Positions 6,662 through 14,787 of a stretch of DNA of 25,595 nt are shown here, in pieces (position 1 is the first letter of the stretch; each line of letters opens with the position of its first letter). A model generated the notes under the pieces. That model did not search any database. It had not been told where the DNA came from and saw nothing but the letters and a program-made list of their open reading frames with translations. The position numbers and the translations under genes were made by a program. Where the stretch lies: NCBI GenBank assembly GCA_946405645.1, contig CAMJHW010000005.1:1-25595 (forward strand), in the 5' to 3' direction. The DNA comes from an uncultured Bacteroidales bacterium (GTDB taxonomy: Bacteria > Bacteroidota > Bacteroidia > Bacteroidales > UBA932).

Positions 6662-7455
6662 AAAACATCGCGCAGCAGGGCGTTGAATCCGGCTGCCGCG
6701 TCGCGGTTGTACTCGTCGACGAGCTCGACGCTGCGCTCCATCCCGCCCATGAAGGCGGCGTTCAGCGCAACCCCGCCGCCGAGGATGCCGGTGATCCAGT
6801 TGCCGCCCAGGCACTGCCACACGATCCATCCGGCCGCGGCGGCGTTGAAGCCCATGGAAGCCAATCCCTCGGACAGGTGTCCGGTGTAGAGATGGCCAAG
6901 GGGAGGGAGGAAGGAGCGGAGCACCGCCTGCCCCTCCTTTTTCAGCTTTGGAGTCCTCGAATAAAGGTCTCGGAGCTGCTCAAGCGCGGCCTCGCGCTCC
7001 TGTCCGTCATAGCGGAGGGTCACCAGGTCCTCTGCCAGGGCGCGGGACTCGTCCCAGCGCGCGCAGCCGCCGAGGACCAGCGCGTCCAGCATGAGCCGGC
7101 GCGGGTCCTTGGACTCGCCGGCCTCTTCCATGTAGGACGCCGCGCCTTCATAATCTCCGGCGAGGTAGCTGCACAGTTCCTTCTCATACAGCACATCCCC
7201 GCGGCGCTCCGGGGCCAGCTGGAACATGCTGACCCGCCCGAGCGTAGCGACGGCCTCGTCGAAACGGCCGCACTGCCTGTAGCAGTACGCCTTTTCGACC
7301 AGGGCCTCCGCAGCCTCGCGCGGATCCTCGGCGGTGTACGCCGCGTGCTCGCACTCGACTGCCCTGAGCGCCCAGTCGGTCCGCTCCTGCGCCTCACTGG
7401 AAAACGCTGCGCAGAGGAATATGGATGTGATAAAGAATCGCAGTGTCCTGTGCAT
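6637..7455 (-). CDS. Secreted/membrane TPR-like protein with C-terminal TM hairpin
   Basis: A 272-residue protein with signal peptide MHRTLRFFITSIFLCAAFSSEAQ. Residues 30-170 are helical TPR-like repeats (AEALVEKAYCYRQCGRFDEA, YEKELCSYLAGDYEGA). The C-terminal part has LPPLGHLYTGHLSEG (about 183-197) followed by two hydrophobic segments (about 197-213 and 218-236). The upstream gene product has the same architecture and the same P-x-x-G-x-x-Y-x-G turn, so the two look paralogous. The first 62 bases overlap the end of that upstream gene in another frame. I do not recognise a named family. TPR domains mostly bind proteins, so a scaffold role at the inner membrane or in the periplasm is a guess. 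Confidence 0.75.
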   Translation of the reverse strand: MHRTLRFFITSIFLCAAFSSEAQERTDWALRAVECEHAAYTAEDPREAAEALVEKAYCYRQCGRFDEAVATLGRVSMFQLAPERRGDVLYEKELCSYLAGDYEGAASYMEEAGESKDPRRLMLDALVLGGCARWDESRALAEDLVTLRYDGQEREAALEQLRDLYSRTPKLKKEGQAVLRSFLPPLGHLYTGHLSEGLASMGFNAAAAGWIVWQCLGGNWITGILGGGVALNAAFMGGMERSVELVDEYNRDAAAGFNALLRDVLLSHGQAE

Positions 7456-8443
7456 CTTTCAGTTCATCGTTGTGTATGCTTACGGAGACATAGCTCCCGT
7501 AAATGTTTCCAATATAGAATACGGTGCCCAAGGCGCCGAAAAGGATGGTCTTCCAGTTCTTGGGCCCGTGCTTTGCCCAATTCTCAGCAGTTATGGCGGC
7601 GAACGACCCTACCGTCAGGAACGAGGAAATGCCTTCGGCCAGCTCTCCGGCATAGACCTTTCCGAGGCCGGGGACGAGCGCTGATGCTGCCGCGGCGACC
7701 GCCGGGCTCTTCGAGCGGCCGTAATATCTCTCATTGTATATGCCCTGGAGCTGTCGCTCGCTTTCCGTCAGGGCGTACTGGGAATAGGTAAAGCCGTCCG
7801 AGGCCGTGATGAAGTCCGCGGCGCGGCCTTCCAGGAGGGCTATGCCGGCCTCTTCGAGGCTCTTGAGCTCCTTGTACGGCCCGCCGTAGCCGCGCAGCAG
7901 TTCGGCGCCCCTCCTGTAATTGCCGAGGTGGACGTTGGATATGACGTCGTAGAAGAGCGACTTGTCTTGGAAAGGGGAGTCGGCAGGGACTTTGTCGAAG
8001 GCTGTCGCGGCGTCTTCAAGCCGCCGGGCGCTATAGGCCGCCCAGCCCCTGAGGTATTGCAGCGTGTCGGAGTCGTGATAGCGGACCTTCGAAAGGAGGG
8101 TGACCGCGTCCTTCTCCATGCCGTTGCCGATGAGGTATCCGACGAAATCGTAATCGTTGGAGATGTAAGCGCGTGGTTTGGAAACTGTTGCGGGATAGAT
8201 CCCGCTGCCGGCGATGGCTGCCGGGACTTCCGGCAGCGCGCGGCGCTGGGCGGAGCCTATGCGGCCGCTGCGCGTCATGTAGTCGGCAGTGGACAGGATG
8301 GCCGGAAGGACGCCGTCACTTCTTACCGCCCCCTTGAAAAACTCGATGCTCCCGGGAGGAAGCATCCTGCCGGGCACGGTCTGTGCGTTGCCGGCAGCAC
8401 ACAGCAGCAGCGCTGCCGCGAGGGCGGAAAACAGGCGTTTCAT
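7394..8443 (-). CDS. Secreted/membrane TPR-like protein, paralogue of the next gene
   Basis: A 349-residue protein with signal peptide MKRLFSALAAALLLCAAGNAQ. Helical TPR-like repeats cover about residues 105-215 (LQYLRGWAAYSARRLEDAAT, FYDVISNVHLGNYRRGAELL). Then comes LVPGLGKVYAGELAEG (about 256-271) and two hydrophobic stretches (272-286 and 299-320) ending near YVSVSIHNDELKD. The P-G-L-G-x-x-Y-x-G turn before a membrane hairpin recalls the TM2 domain of the first gene in this cluster. Its start overlaps the preceding stop codon as ATGA (8440-8443) and its end overlaps the following gene by 62 bases, so the block is tightly coupled. Function unknown. Confidence 0.75.
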   Translation of the reverse strand: MKRLFSALAAALLLCAAGNAQTVPGRMLPPGSIEFFKGAVRSDGVLPAILSTADYMTRSGRIGSAQRRALPEVPAAIAGSGIYPATVSKPRAYISNDYDFVGYLIGNGMEKDAVTLLSKVRYHDSDTLQYLRGWAAYSARRLEDAATAFDKVPADSPFQDKSLFYDVISNVHLGNYRRGAELLRGYGGPYKELKSLEEAGIALLEGRAADFITASDGFTYSQYALTESERQLQGIYNERYYGRSKSPAVAAAASALVPGLGKVYAGELAEGISSFLTVGSFAAITAENWAKHGPKNWKTILFGALGTVFYIGNIYGSYVSVSIHNDELKDAQDTAILYHIHIPLRSVFQ

Positions 8444-9186
8444 CGTCCGGGGACTTTCGGGGTGACTACCTTGGCGTTGGCAGGGACTTCGAAATCGAAG
8501 AGGGGGTCGTTTTCGTCGACCCGGATGTTGGAATAGATGGTGCGCATCACCGAGGAATCCCTCGGAGACGTATAGGTGATGCTGGTGGTCCGGCGGGGAA
8601 GCATGGTCCTTCCCGCAGGGGCGTAATCGGAATAATATGTCTTGGATACGGTTCTCCCCGAGGCATCGACATAGCCGCAGTAGATGGGGAGAAAGTTGTC
8701 ATAGACGATCTCGACCTTGGGGATGTCCCCGGACTTGTCCGTGACATAGGTCTTCTTGACGAGGCCGTCCTCGCGTGCGGTGGACTGCAGGCGGTAGCCG
8801 AACAGCCCGAGTCCGAGGTCCTCGGCGCGCCCGCTCATGAAGACGGAGACGAGCTCGTCCTGCGAGGTCAGCGACGCGGAATTGTCCACGACCACTTCGT
8901 TGGTGGAGGGGAAGTACATCCTGGTCTCGCCCTTGAGGTTGGTGACCACGATGTAGTCCTGCGGCTTGAGGAAATGAATCACCGCGCGTCCGTCGTTGGA
9001 GCAATGGACGCGCTTGGTGACAGTGGCGACCTTGCCGCCGGCTGCCTGCTTGACCTCGACGTCGGCCATGATCCGCCTTTGGGCGGACAGGCCCGTCGGG
9101 GCAAGCAGCAGCGCCGCGGCCAGGAAAATGATTGTCCGGTCCTTCTTCAAGGCTATGCCCACATTATGAACCGGGTGTTGCCGCAA
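8440..9186 (-). CDS. Secreted LolA-like beta-fold protein
   Basis: The exported mature part starts near AQRRIMADVEVKQAAGGKVA and is rich in beta-strand stretches (YIVVTNLKGETRMYFPSTNE, VEIVYDNFLPIYCGYVDASG, LPRRTTSITYTSPRDSSVMR). It ends with a YSNIRVDENDPLFDFEVP segment typical of LolA-like outer-membrane lipoprotein carrier proteins. The assignment is by overall pattern and is moderate. The start is uncertain. ATG at 9186 overlaps the TM2 gene by 34 bases and makes a long n-region. GTG at 9162 or TTG at 9150 would give a more normal signal peptide beginning near LKKDRTIIFLAAALLLAPTG. If LolA-like, it may handle a lipid or lipoprotein at the cell envelope, but it is shorter on conserved evidence than the TM2 and sigma genes. 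Confidence 0.6.
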   Translation of the reverse strand: MRQHPVHNVGIALKKDRTIIFLAAALLLAPTGLSAQRRIMADVEVKQAAGGKVATVTKRVHCSNDGRAVIHFLKPQDYIVVTNLKGETRMYFPSTNEVVVDNSASLTSQDELVSVFMSGRAEDLGLGLFGYRLQSTAREDGLVKKTYVTDKSGDIPKVEIVYDNFLPIYCGYVDASGRTVSKTYYSDYAPAGRTMLPRRTTSITYTSPRDSSVMRTIYSNIRVDENDPLFDFEVPANAKVVTPKVPGR

Positions 9187-9560
9187 TACTGGCCGATATT
9201 GTCATCGACAAGGCCTATCAGCAGCATGACCCAGTCCACGAGGGGAACTATTCCGAAGATGCCGAAGCCGGTGAAGACATAGATGGCCCACATCCAGGGA
9301 CGGGTGCCCATGTAGTGGCGGTGTACGCCGAACCCGCCGAGGAAGGTGCAGAGCAGGAACGAAGCGACGGGGCTGGGGCTGCCGGACACGAGGGAAGCGG
9401 CTGCTGGAACGGCTGCCTCGGGCATCAGTTCAAGCGGGGAAACCTCGACGGAGGCCTCGATCAGGGCGTCGATAGCGCTGTCGTCCACCGTGTAGTTGGC
9501 AGCGTTGGCTGAAAATGCGATCGCCAGGACGGCGATTAGCGAGAAAAACAATCTCTTCAT
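9153..9560 (-). CDS. Secreted TM2-domain protein
   Basis: A 135-residue protein with signal peptide MKRLFFSLIAVLAIAFSANA, a 40-residue linker, and a TM2 domain at about 65-118. The domain shows SFLLCTFLGGFGVHRHYMGT, a first helix start, then WMWAIYVFTGFGIFGIVPLVDW, the usual two-helix hairpin with its central G-x-H-R-x-Y-x-G turn and acidic D-W near the second helix. TM2 proteins occur in bacteria and animals, and their bacterial role is largely unknown. It is the first gene of a four-gene block and has a textbook promoter (9586-9617) upstream. The two TPR proteins downstream carry similar turn motifs. Confidence 0.85.
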   Translation of the reverse strand: MKRLFFSLIAVLAIAFSANAANYTVDDSAIDALIEASVEVSPLELMPEAAVPAAASLVSGSPSPVASFLLCTFLGGFGVHRHYMGTRPWMWAIYVFTGFGIFGIVPLVDWVMLLIGLVDDNIGQYCGNTRFIMWA

Positions 9561-9585
9561 ACGTGATTTTTTTAGTATCGTGCAT

Positions 9586-9617
9586 CAAAGTTACCTAAAC
9601 GCGGATGATAAAACAAA
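9586..9617 (-). promoter_or_regulatory. Promoter of the TM2/LolA-like/TPR block
   Basis: On the minus strand the -33 TTTG (9614-9617) and the -7 TAACTTTG (9586-9593) are 20 bases apart, a full match to the Bacteroidota consensus. The start codon follows 25 bases downstream of the -7 box. It diverges from the polysaccharide operon promoter within the same 140-base gap. Confidence 0.75.
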
Positions 9618-9632
9618 GAAATCAGCCCGTTT

Positions 9633-9663
9633 TTTGTAAAACCGAGCGGAATGATTACCTTTG
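9633..9663 (+). promoter_or_regulatory. Promoter of the polysaccharide operon
   Basis: A -33 TTTG (9633-9636) and a -7 TACCTTTG (9656-9663) are 19 bases apart, a full consensus match. The first gene's ATG is at 9701, leaving a leader of about 30 bases. I see no hairpin or phase-variable inverted repeat flanking it, unlike many Bacteroides capsule promoters. Confidence 0.75.
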
Positions 9664-9700
9664 TAATCTATACAATTAGTGAATAATAATTGAAGCGTAT

Positions 9701-10495
9701 ATGAACTTGAAAACTTTGTCTTTTGTCTCTGCGCTGGTGGTCCTGTTGGCCTCCTGTGCCGCACCGACCAACATCTCCTATTTCCAGGATGCCGACCAAT
9801 ACGGGCTCTCACAGCAGGTGGAAGTGAACCACATCCGCCTGCGTCGCGAAGATAAGATCTCCATCGTCGTCAATACGTCCAACGACGACCTGACCAGGCT
9901 GTATAATCTTCCTTATGTATCGCAGCGTTTGGGCTCCTCCAATACCAGCCTCTCGGCCATTTCCGGATACGTAGTCAATTTCGACGGAGACATCGATTTC
10001 CCCGTCCTGGGCAAGGTCCATGTCGAAGGCCTGACACGGCCCGAGGTCGCGGAGCTTATCAAGAACGAGCTTATTTCCCGTGAACTTGCAAAGGACCTTG
10101 TCGTTACGGTCGAGTTCATGAACCTTACCGTCTCCGTCATCGGAGAGGTCAGCCGTCCCGGCAGATATCCCATCGAGAAGGACAAGTACACTATCATCGA
10201 TGCGCTGAGCCAGGCGGGAGACCTCACCATTTACGGCAACCGCAACAACGTCAAGGTACTCCGTATGGTCGACGGCAAGGAGACATCCTACAAGGTGGAC
10301 CTGTGCTCTGCCGCCAGCGTCCTGACATCCCCCGTCTATTATCTGCAGCAGGATGACATCGTCTATATCGAACCCAATGAGATGCGTATCAGGCAGTCCA
10401 CCATCAACGGCAACAATATCCGCAGCACTTCGTTCTGGATCTCCGTCGCTTCGCTCGCCACGAGCGTCGGTACTTTCCTCCTGCGTGCTTTTTAA
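9701..10495 (+). CDS. Wza-like outer-membrane polysaccharide export lipoprotein
   Basis: A 264-residue OPX-family protein that should form the outer-membrane exit channel for a capsule or exopolysaccharide. The signal peptide ends in the lipobox LASC with Cys19 as the lipidated residue. A polysaccharide export domain spans about residues 43-130 (EDKISIVVNTSNDDL, VNFDGDIDFPVLGKVHVEGL). An SLBB-type domain follows at about 140-225 (TVSVIGEVSRPGRYPIEKDK, LSQAGDLTIYGNRNNVKVLR, QQDDIVYIEPN). The C-terminal SFWISVASLATSVGTFLLRAF helix could be the one that spans the outer membrane in Wza. It is first in the operon and 12 bases upstream of the kinase gene with which it must work. Confidence 0.93.
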   Translation: MNLKTLSFVSALVVLLASCAAPTNISYFQDADQYGLSQQVEVNHIRLRREDKISIVVNTSNDDLTRLYNLPYVSQRLGSSNTSLSAISGYVVNFDGDIDFPVLGKVHVEGLTRPEVAELIKNELISRELAKDLVVTVEFMNLTVSVIGEVSRPGRYPIEKDKYTIIDALSQAGDLTIYGNRNNVKVLRMVDGKETSYKVDLCSAASVLTSPVYYLQQDDIVYIEPNEMRIRQSTINGNNIRSTSFWISVASLATSVGTFLLRAF

Positions 10496-10507
10496 TTCTT
10501 GAAAACG

Positions 10508-12961
10508 ATGGAAAGCAACGTCAACAATAACCCCCAGAATCAGCAGGAAGAGGCCGTACAGCTGAAAGACCTTCTGTACAAATGCATGTCCAAGTGGCAT
10601 TGGTTCGTCATCTCCGCCGTCCTTTGCCTCGGAGTCGCGGTGTTCTACGTTCTCAAGACTCCTCCGGTATATACCCGTTCCGCGCAGATCCTCATCAAGA
10701 CCAACTCCCGCGGCCGTTCCATCTCCACCGAGGACGGGGCTTTTTCGGATCTTGGCCTGTTCAATACCAATACCAACGTCTATAACGAGATCAAGGCCCT
10801 TTCCGCCAAGTCCAGCATGCTGGAGGTCGTCAAGCGCCTCGACCTCGACATGAACTACACGACCGACGGCCGTTTCCACGAGAATACCTTGTATGGAACG
10901 AACCAGCCGTTCATCGTCGAGATAATCGACGTGCCGGAGCAGGCTTCGATGGAGTTCGACCTGGATCTCGACGAGGACGGGGCGTTCGTCATGTCCGGTT
11001 TCATGAGGTCCGGAGAGCCGGTGGAGAGGGGGACGAAGATTGAAGGCGCCTTCGCCGACACCCTTGCCACCCCGATAGGCGACATCGTCGTCAACCCTAC
11101 CGTCAACTACTCCGCCAAGGACTACCCCAAGGTGCATGTGCGTCGTTCTTCGTATCGCAGCGCCACTTCCCGCTATTCTTCCGAGCTCTCCGTCAGCCTG
11201 AGCGACAAGATGTCCCAGGTCGTCCAGCTCACTGTCAACGACATCTCCATCCAGCGTGCCGAGGACATACTCGACATGGTCGTGGCCGTGTACAATGAGA
11301 ACTGGGTCGCCGACAAGAACCAGATAGCTGTCAGTACTTCGATGTTCATCAACGAGCGCCTCGGCGTGATCGAGGAGGAGCTCACCAACGTCGACAGCGA
11401 TATCTCCAACTACAAGAGCCAGAACCTCATCCCCGACGTCAAGGCCGCCTCGAGCATGTATATGTCCCAGAGCAACGCCATCAACGAGCAGATCCAGGGA
11501 CTGAACAACGAGCTCTATATGACCCGGTACATCCGCGAGACCCTCTCCGATGACTCCAACCGCAACAAAGTGCTGCCTTCCAACTCCGGTATCTCCAGCG
11601 CCAACATCGAGAGCCAGATCAACGACTACAACGACAAACTCCTTCGCAGGAACGAGATCGTGGCAGCCAGTTCCGAGGCCAACCCTCTGGTCGTCGAGCT
11701 CGACAACTCCCTGAACAGCCTGCGTCAGGCCATGATATCCTCGATGGACAACCAGGAGCTTGCGCTCAGCAACCGCATCAATTCGCTGCAGCGTACCGAG
11801 CGCCAGGCTACCGCCCGCATCGCGGCCAACCCTACCCAGGCCAAGTACCTCCTGTCGGTCGAGCGTCAGCAGAGCGTCAAGGAGGCCCTGTACCTCTACT
11901 TGCTCCAGAAGCGCGAGGAGAACGAACTCTCCCAGGCTTTCACCGCCTACAATACCCGTATCATCGACCCTCCTACCGGAAGCATGAGACCCACCGCCCC
12001 GCGTAAGAGCATGATCTACCTGCTTGCTCTCCTCCTCGGCCTCTTCATCCCTCTTGCGGCCATCTATCTTATGGAGGTCCTCAATACCAGGGTACGCGGT
12101 AAGAAGGATGTCAAGGATGTAGTCCTGCCGTTCGCCGGCGAGATTCCTCTCACCGAGGAGGGAATGAAGGGCAACAGGAAGTATCTGCGTGCGCTCAAGA
12201 TGCAGAAGCAGACTTCCCAGAAACGCGAGATCCTCGTCAAGAGCGGCAGCCGCGACACCATCAACGAAGCTTTCCGCGTGCTGCGTACCAATGTCGAGTT
12301 CATGATGAAGAACAAGGATGCCAATGTCATCGCATTGACTTCGTTCAATCCCGGGTCGGGCAAGTCGTTCATATCCATGAACCTCGCCGTAGCCCTCGCC
12401 ATCAAGGGACGCAAGGTCCTGGTCATCGACTGCGACCTTCGCCATGCATCGCTGTCCACGTATGTCGGATCACCCCATAAGGGTATCTCCAACTACCTCA
12501 GCGGACAAACTGATGACCTCGAAGCTTTGGTCTGCCCTGTTCCCGAATATGATTCACTCTTCGTACTTCCGGTCGGTGTCATCCCTCCCAACCCTACCGA
12601 GCTGGTCGCCGACGAAAGGTTCAGGCAGATGGTCGCCAAGCTCAAGGGCGAGTACGACTATGTATTCCTCGACTGTCCTCCTATCGAGATAGTAGCCGAC
12701 ACCCAGATCATCGGCCAGAGTGCGGACAGGACCCTCTTCGTCATCCGTGCCGGCCTCTGCGAGAGGAGTATGCTTTCCGAGCTCAACAACCTCTACGAGG
12801 AGAACAAGTACAACAACCTCGCGCTCATCCTCAACGGCACAGAGATATCCAAGTCCGGGTACTTCGGAAACAAGTATGGATACCATTACGGCCACTACGG
12901 CCATTACGGATACGGATATGGATATAACTCATATGCCAATGACGATAAAGCAAATAGCTGA
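10508..12961 (+). CDS. Wzc-like polysaccharide co-polymerase and tyrosine autokinase
   Basis: An 817-residue bacterial tyrosine kinase (BY-kinase) of the inner membrane that controls chain length and export with the Wza-type channel. A Wzz domain has a first TM helix at about 31-50 and a long periplasmic coiled-coil region, then a second TM at about 501-523 (MIYLLALLLGLFIPLAAIYL). The cytosolic kinase shows Walker A FNPGSGKS (Lys619), Walker A' VLVIDCDLR (Asp641, Asp643) and Walker B YVFLDCPP (Asp722). The tail is a tyrosine cluster with 10 Tyr in the last 34 residues, the autophosphorylation target. The ATG at 10508 is chosen over the in-frame TTG at 10499. The 3' end overlaps the NIF3-family gene. 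Confidence 0.95.
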   Translation: MESNVNNNPQNQQEEAVQLKDLLYKCMSKWHWFVISAVLCLGVAVFYVLKTPPVYTRSAQILIKTNSRGRSISTEDGAFSDLGLFNTNTNVYNEIKALSAKSSMLEVVKRLDLDMNYTTDGRFHENTLYGTNQPFIVEIIDVPEQASMEFDLDLDEDGAFVMSGFMRSGEPVERGTKIEGAFADTLATPIGDIVVNPTVNYSAKDYPKVHVRRSSYRSATSRYSSELSVSLSDKMSQVVQLTVNDISIQRAEDILDMVVAVYNENWVADKNQIAVSTSMFINERLGVIEEELTNVDSDISNYKSQNLIPDVKAASSMYMSQSNAINEQIQGLNNELYMTRYIRETLSDDSNRNKVLPSNSGISSANIESQINDYNDKLLRRNEIVAASSEANPLVVELDNSLNSLRQAMISSMDNQELALSNRINSLQRTERQATARIAANPTQAKYLLSVERQQSVKEALYLYLLQKREENELSQAFTAYNTRIIDPPTGSMRPTAPRKSMIYLLALLLGLFIPLAAIYLMEVLNTRVRGKKDVKDVVLPFAGEIPLTEEGMKGNRKYLRALKMQKQTSQKREILVKSGSRDTINEAFRVLRTNVEFMMKNKDANVIALTSFNPGSGKSFISMNLAVALAIKGRKVLVIDCDLRHASLSTYVGSPHKGISNYLSGQTDDLEALVCPVPEYDSLFVLPVGVIPPNPTELVADERFRQMVAKLKGEYDYVFLDCPPIEIVADTQIIGQSADRTLFVIRAGLCERSMLSELNNLYEENKYNNLALILNGTEISKSGYFGNKYGYHYGHYGHYGYGYGYNSYANDDKANS
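12884..12922 (+). repeat. Short tandem codon repeat encoding the His-Tyr-Gly tail
   Basis: Three 9-base units (cat/cac tac ggc/gga) are followed by two 6-base units (tac/tat gga), encoding HYG three times and YG twice (residues 793-805 of the kinase). It supplies most of the tyrosines of the autophosphorylation cluster and could change length by slippage. Confidence 0.75.
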
Positions 12962-13727
12962 TGCCCTTGAGTCGCTGGCCCCGCTGGCGCTTCAAGAGGA
13001 TTACGACAACGCAGGACTCCAGGTCGGTCTCATCGATGATGAGGTGACGGGCGTCCTGCTCTGTCTTGATATAACCGAGGACATTGTCGCGGAGGCGGTC
13101 CGGTTGGGCTGCAACCTCGTCGTGTCGCATCACCCCCTCATCTTCAGGCCGCTCAAGCGTGTCACGGGAGCCACTTACCAGCAGCGCTGTGTGATGGAAG
13201 CCGTGCGTCACGGCATCGCGCTCTATTCCGCCCACACCAACCTCGACAATGCCGAGGACGGCGTCAATTACAGGATTGCTTCCCGCATCGGGCTGAAGGA
13301 TCTGGAATGGATAGAGGAGAAGCCTTCGGTCGAGGGCCGTGCCGCCGGCTCGGGCGTCATAGGCATTTTGCCTGAGCCCGAGAACGCCACGGACTTCCTC
13401 AGGCGGCTGAAGGACTCCTTCGGAGTGAAGTGCCTGATGCATACCGATCCTTCCGGGCTCACGCTGCGGAAGATCGCCCTGTGCGGCGGCGCCGGCTCGT
13501 TCCTCATGGACGAGGCCCGCGCCAAGGGCGCCGACGCCTTCATCACGGGCGAGATATCCTACCATCATTATTTCGATGCCGACGGCATGCTTCTCATCGC
13601 CATGGGCCACTATGAGAGCGAGCAGTTCACCAAGGACCTGCTGCGCGACTTCCTGGCTGACCGTTTCCCCGGCCTGCGCATCGAGATGACCTCGGTAGAT
13701 ACCAATCCCATTCATTATACCTGTTAA
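12939..13727 (+). CDS. NIF3-family (DUF34) metal-binding protein
   Basis: A 262-residue NIF3-like protein, the short form without the middle PII/CutA-like insert found in about 370-residue members. Family motifs are the N-terminal LAPLALQEDYDNAGLQVG, the di-metal ligand region LVVSHHPLIFRPL, ALYSAHTNLDNAEDGVN, and the C-terminal IAMGHYESEQF with His and Glu ligands. Members are often annotated as GTP cyclohydrolase type 2 homologues, but the physiological role is not settled. The start at 12939 (or ATG 12933, two residues earlier) lies inside the end of the kinase gene, a 23- to 29-base overlap, so translation is likely coupled. A metal-binding NIF3 protein inside a polysaccharide operon is unexpected. 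Confidence 0.9.
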   Translation: MTIKQIADALESLAPLALQEDYDNAGLQVGLIDDEVTGVLLCLDITEDIVAEAVRLGCNLVVSHHPLIFRPLKRVTGATYQQRCVMEAVRHGIALYSAHTNLDNAEDGVNYRIASRIGLKDLEWIEEKPSVEGRAAGSGVIGILPEPENATDFLRRLKDSFGVKCLMHTDPSGLTLRKIALCGGAGSFLMDEARAKGADAFITGEISYHHYFDADGMLLIAMGHYESEQFTKDLLRDFLADRFPGLRIEMTSVDTNPIHYTC

Positions 13728-13736
13728 CTGACTCTT

Positions 13737-14777
13737 ATGGACAGACACGTCGTCATTATGGCCGGCGGGATCGGCAGCCGTTTCTGGCCGATGAGCACCC
13801 CTGAGTATCCCAAGCAGTTCATCGACGTGCTCGGCTGCGGGAGGACCCTTATACAGATGACGGCCGACCGCCTTCTGCCCGTCTGTCCTCCGGACCATAT
13901 GTGGGTGGTGACTTCGCACAGCTACATCGATATCGTCAGGGAGCAGCTCCCTGACATCCCGGAGAGCAATATCCTGGCGGAGCCTGCTGCGCGCAACACT
14001 GCGCCGTGCATAGCCTATGCCTGCTGGAAGATCAAGGCCCGCCATCCCCACGCCAACATAGTCGTCACTCCTTCCGACGCCCTTGTACTTGACGGCGAAG
14101 AGTATCGCCGCATCATTTCCAAAGCCCTGGACTTTACCGCAACGGGCATTTCCATCGTGACCGTCGGCATCAAGCCCTCAAGGCCCGAGACCGGCTACGG
14201 TTATATCCTCGCCGGTGAGGAAGTCGCTCCTGAAGTCCTGTCCGTCAGCGCCTTTAAGGAGAAGCCAGATCTCGAGACCGCCAAGGCATACCTGGCCGAC
14301 GGGCACTATCTCTGGAATGCCGGTATCTTCGTGTGGAACGCCGACACCATCACTTCCGCCATCCGGACATATGCTCCCGGCATCGCCGACATAATGGACG
14401 GGATGGCCCCGTCGTTCTATACCGATGCGGAGGAGGAGACTGTGGCGCGTCTGTTCCCGACCTGCGAGAAGATCAGCATCGACTATGCCGTGATGGAGAA
14501 GGCCGGAGGCATCCACACCATCCCGGCGTCGTTCGGCTGGAGCGACCTCGGAAGCTGGGGCTCGCTCCGCCTCAATTCCTCCACGGACGCCAGCGGCAAT
14601 GCCACTGTCGGCACCGACATACATATGTTCGAGTGCGAGGGCTGCGTGGTCAGGACTTCCTCGCTCAAGAAGGTCGTCCTGCAAGGGCTGGAGGACTATA
14701 TCGTCGCTGAGAAGGACGGCTCGCTCCTCGTGTGCAAGCTCTCCGAGGAGCAGCGCATCAAGGATTTTTCGAAATAA
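13737..14777 (+). CDS. manC: Mannose-1-phosphate guanylyltransferase
   Basis: Makes GDP-mannose from GTP and mannose-1-phosphate in the cytosol. The 346 residues comprise the nucleotidyltransferase domain and a short C-terminal beta segment, without the fused phosphomannose isomerase domain of long ManC/AlgA proteins. Signatures: nucleotide-binding MAGGIGSRFWPMSTPEYPKQF (residues 8-28), AEPAARNTAPCIAYAC, the VTPSDALV metal/sugar site, AFKEKPD (active-site Lys of the E-K-P motif), YLWNAGIFVW, ISIDYAVMEKA and FGWSDLGSWGSL. It lies 9 bases after the NIF3-family gene and 10 before the epimerase gene. GDP-mannose could feed mannosyl or fucosyl residues of the exported glycan. The gene symbol is by function. 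Confidence 0.9.
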   Translation: MDRHVVIMAGGIGSRFWPMSTPEYPKQFIDVLGCGRTLIQMTADRLLPVCPPDHMWVVTSHSYIDIVREQLPDIPESNILAEPAARNTAPCIAYACWKIKARHPHANIVVTPSDALVLDGEEYRRIISKALDFTATGISIVTVGIKPSRPETGYGYILAGEEVAPEVLSVSAFKEKPDLETAKAYLADGHYLWNAGIFVWNADTITSAIRTYAPGIADIMDGMAPSFYTDAEEETVARLFPTCEKISIDYAVMEKAGGIHTIPASFGWSDLGSWGSLRLNSSTDASGNATVGTDIHMFECEGCVVRTSSLKKVVLQGLEDYIVAEKDGSLLVCKLSEEQRIKDFSK

Positions 14778-14787
14778 ATCATTCAAT

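Noticed and set aside
9561..9700. Searched for invertible promoter repeats in front of the polysaccharide operon
   Set aside because: No inverted repeat flanks the promoter and no recombinase gene is nearby, so phase variation by inversion is not supported.
9809..12445. An 878-codon open frame on the minus strand opposite the Wza and Wzc genes
   Set aside because: It is an artefact of GC-rich codon use opposite two well-recognised plus-strand proteins. Its translation is low-complexity, rich in D, V, G and L, with no domain.
12831..14051. A 406-codon minus-strand open frame opposite the NIF3 and ManC genes
   Set aside because: It mirrors two clear family proteins on the plus strand and shows no recognisable domain or promoter.
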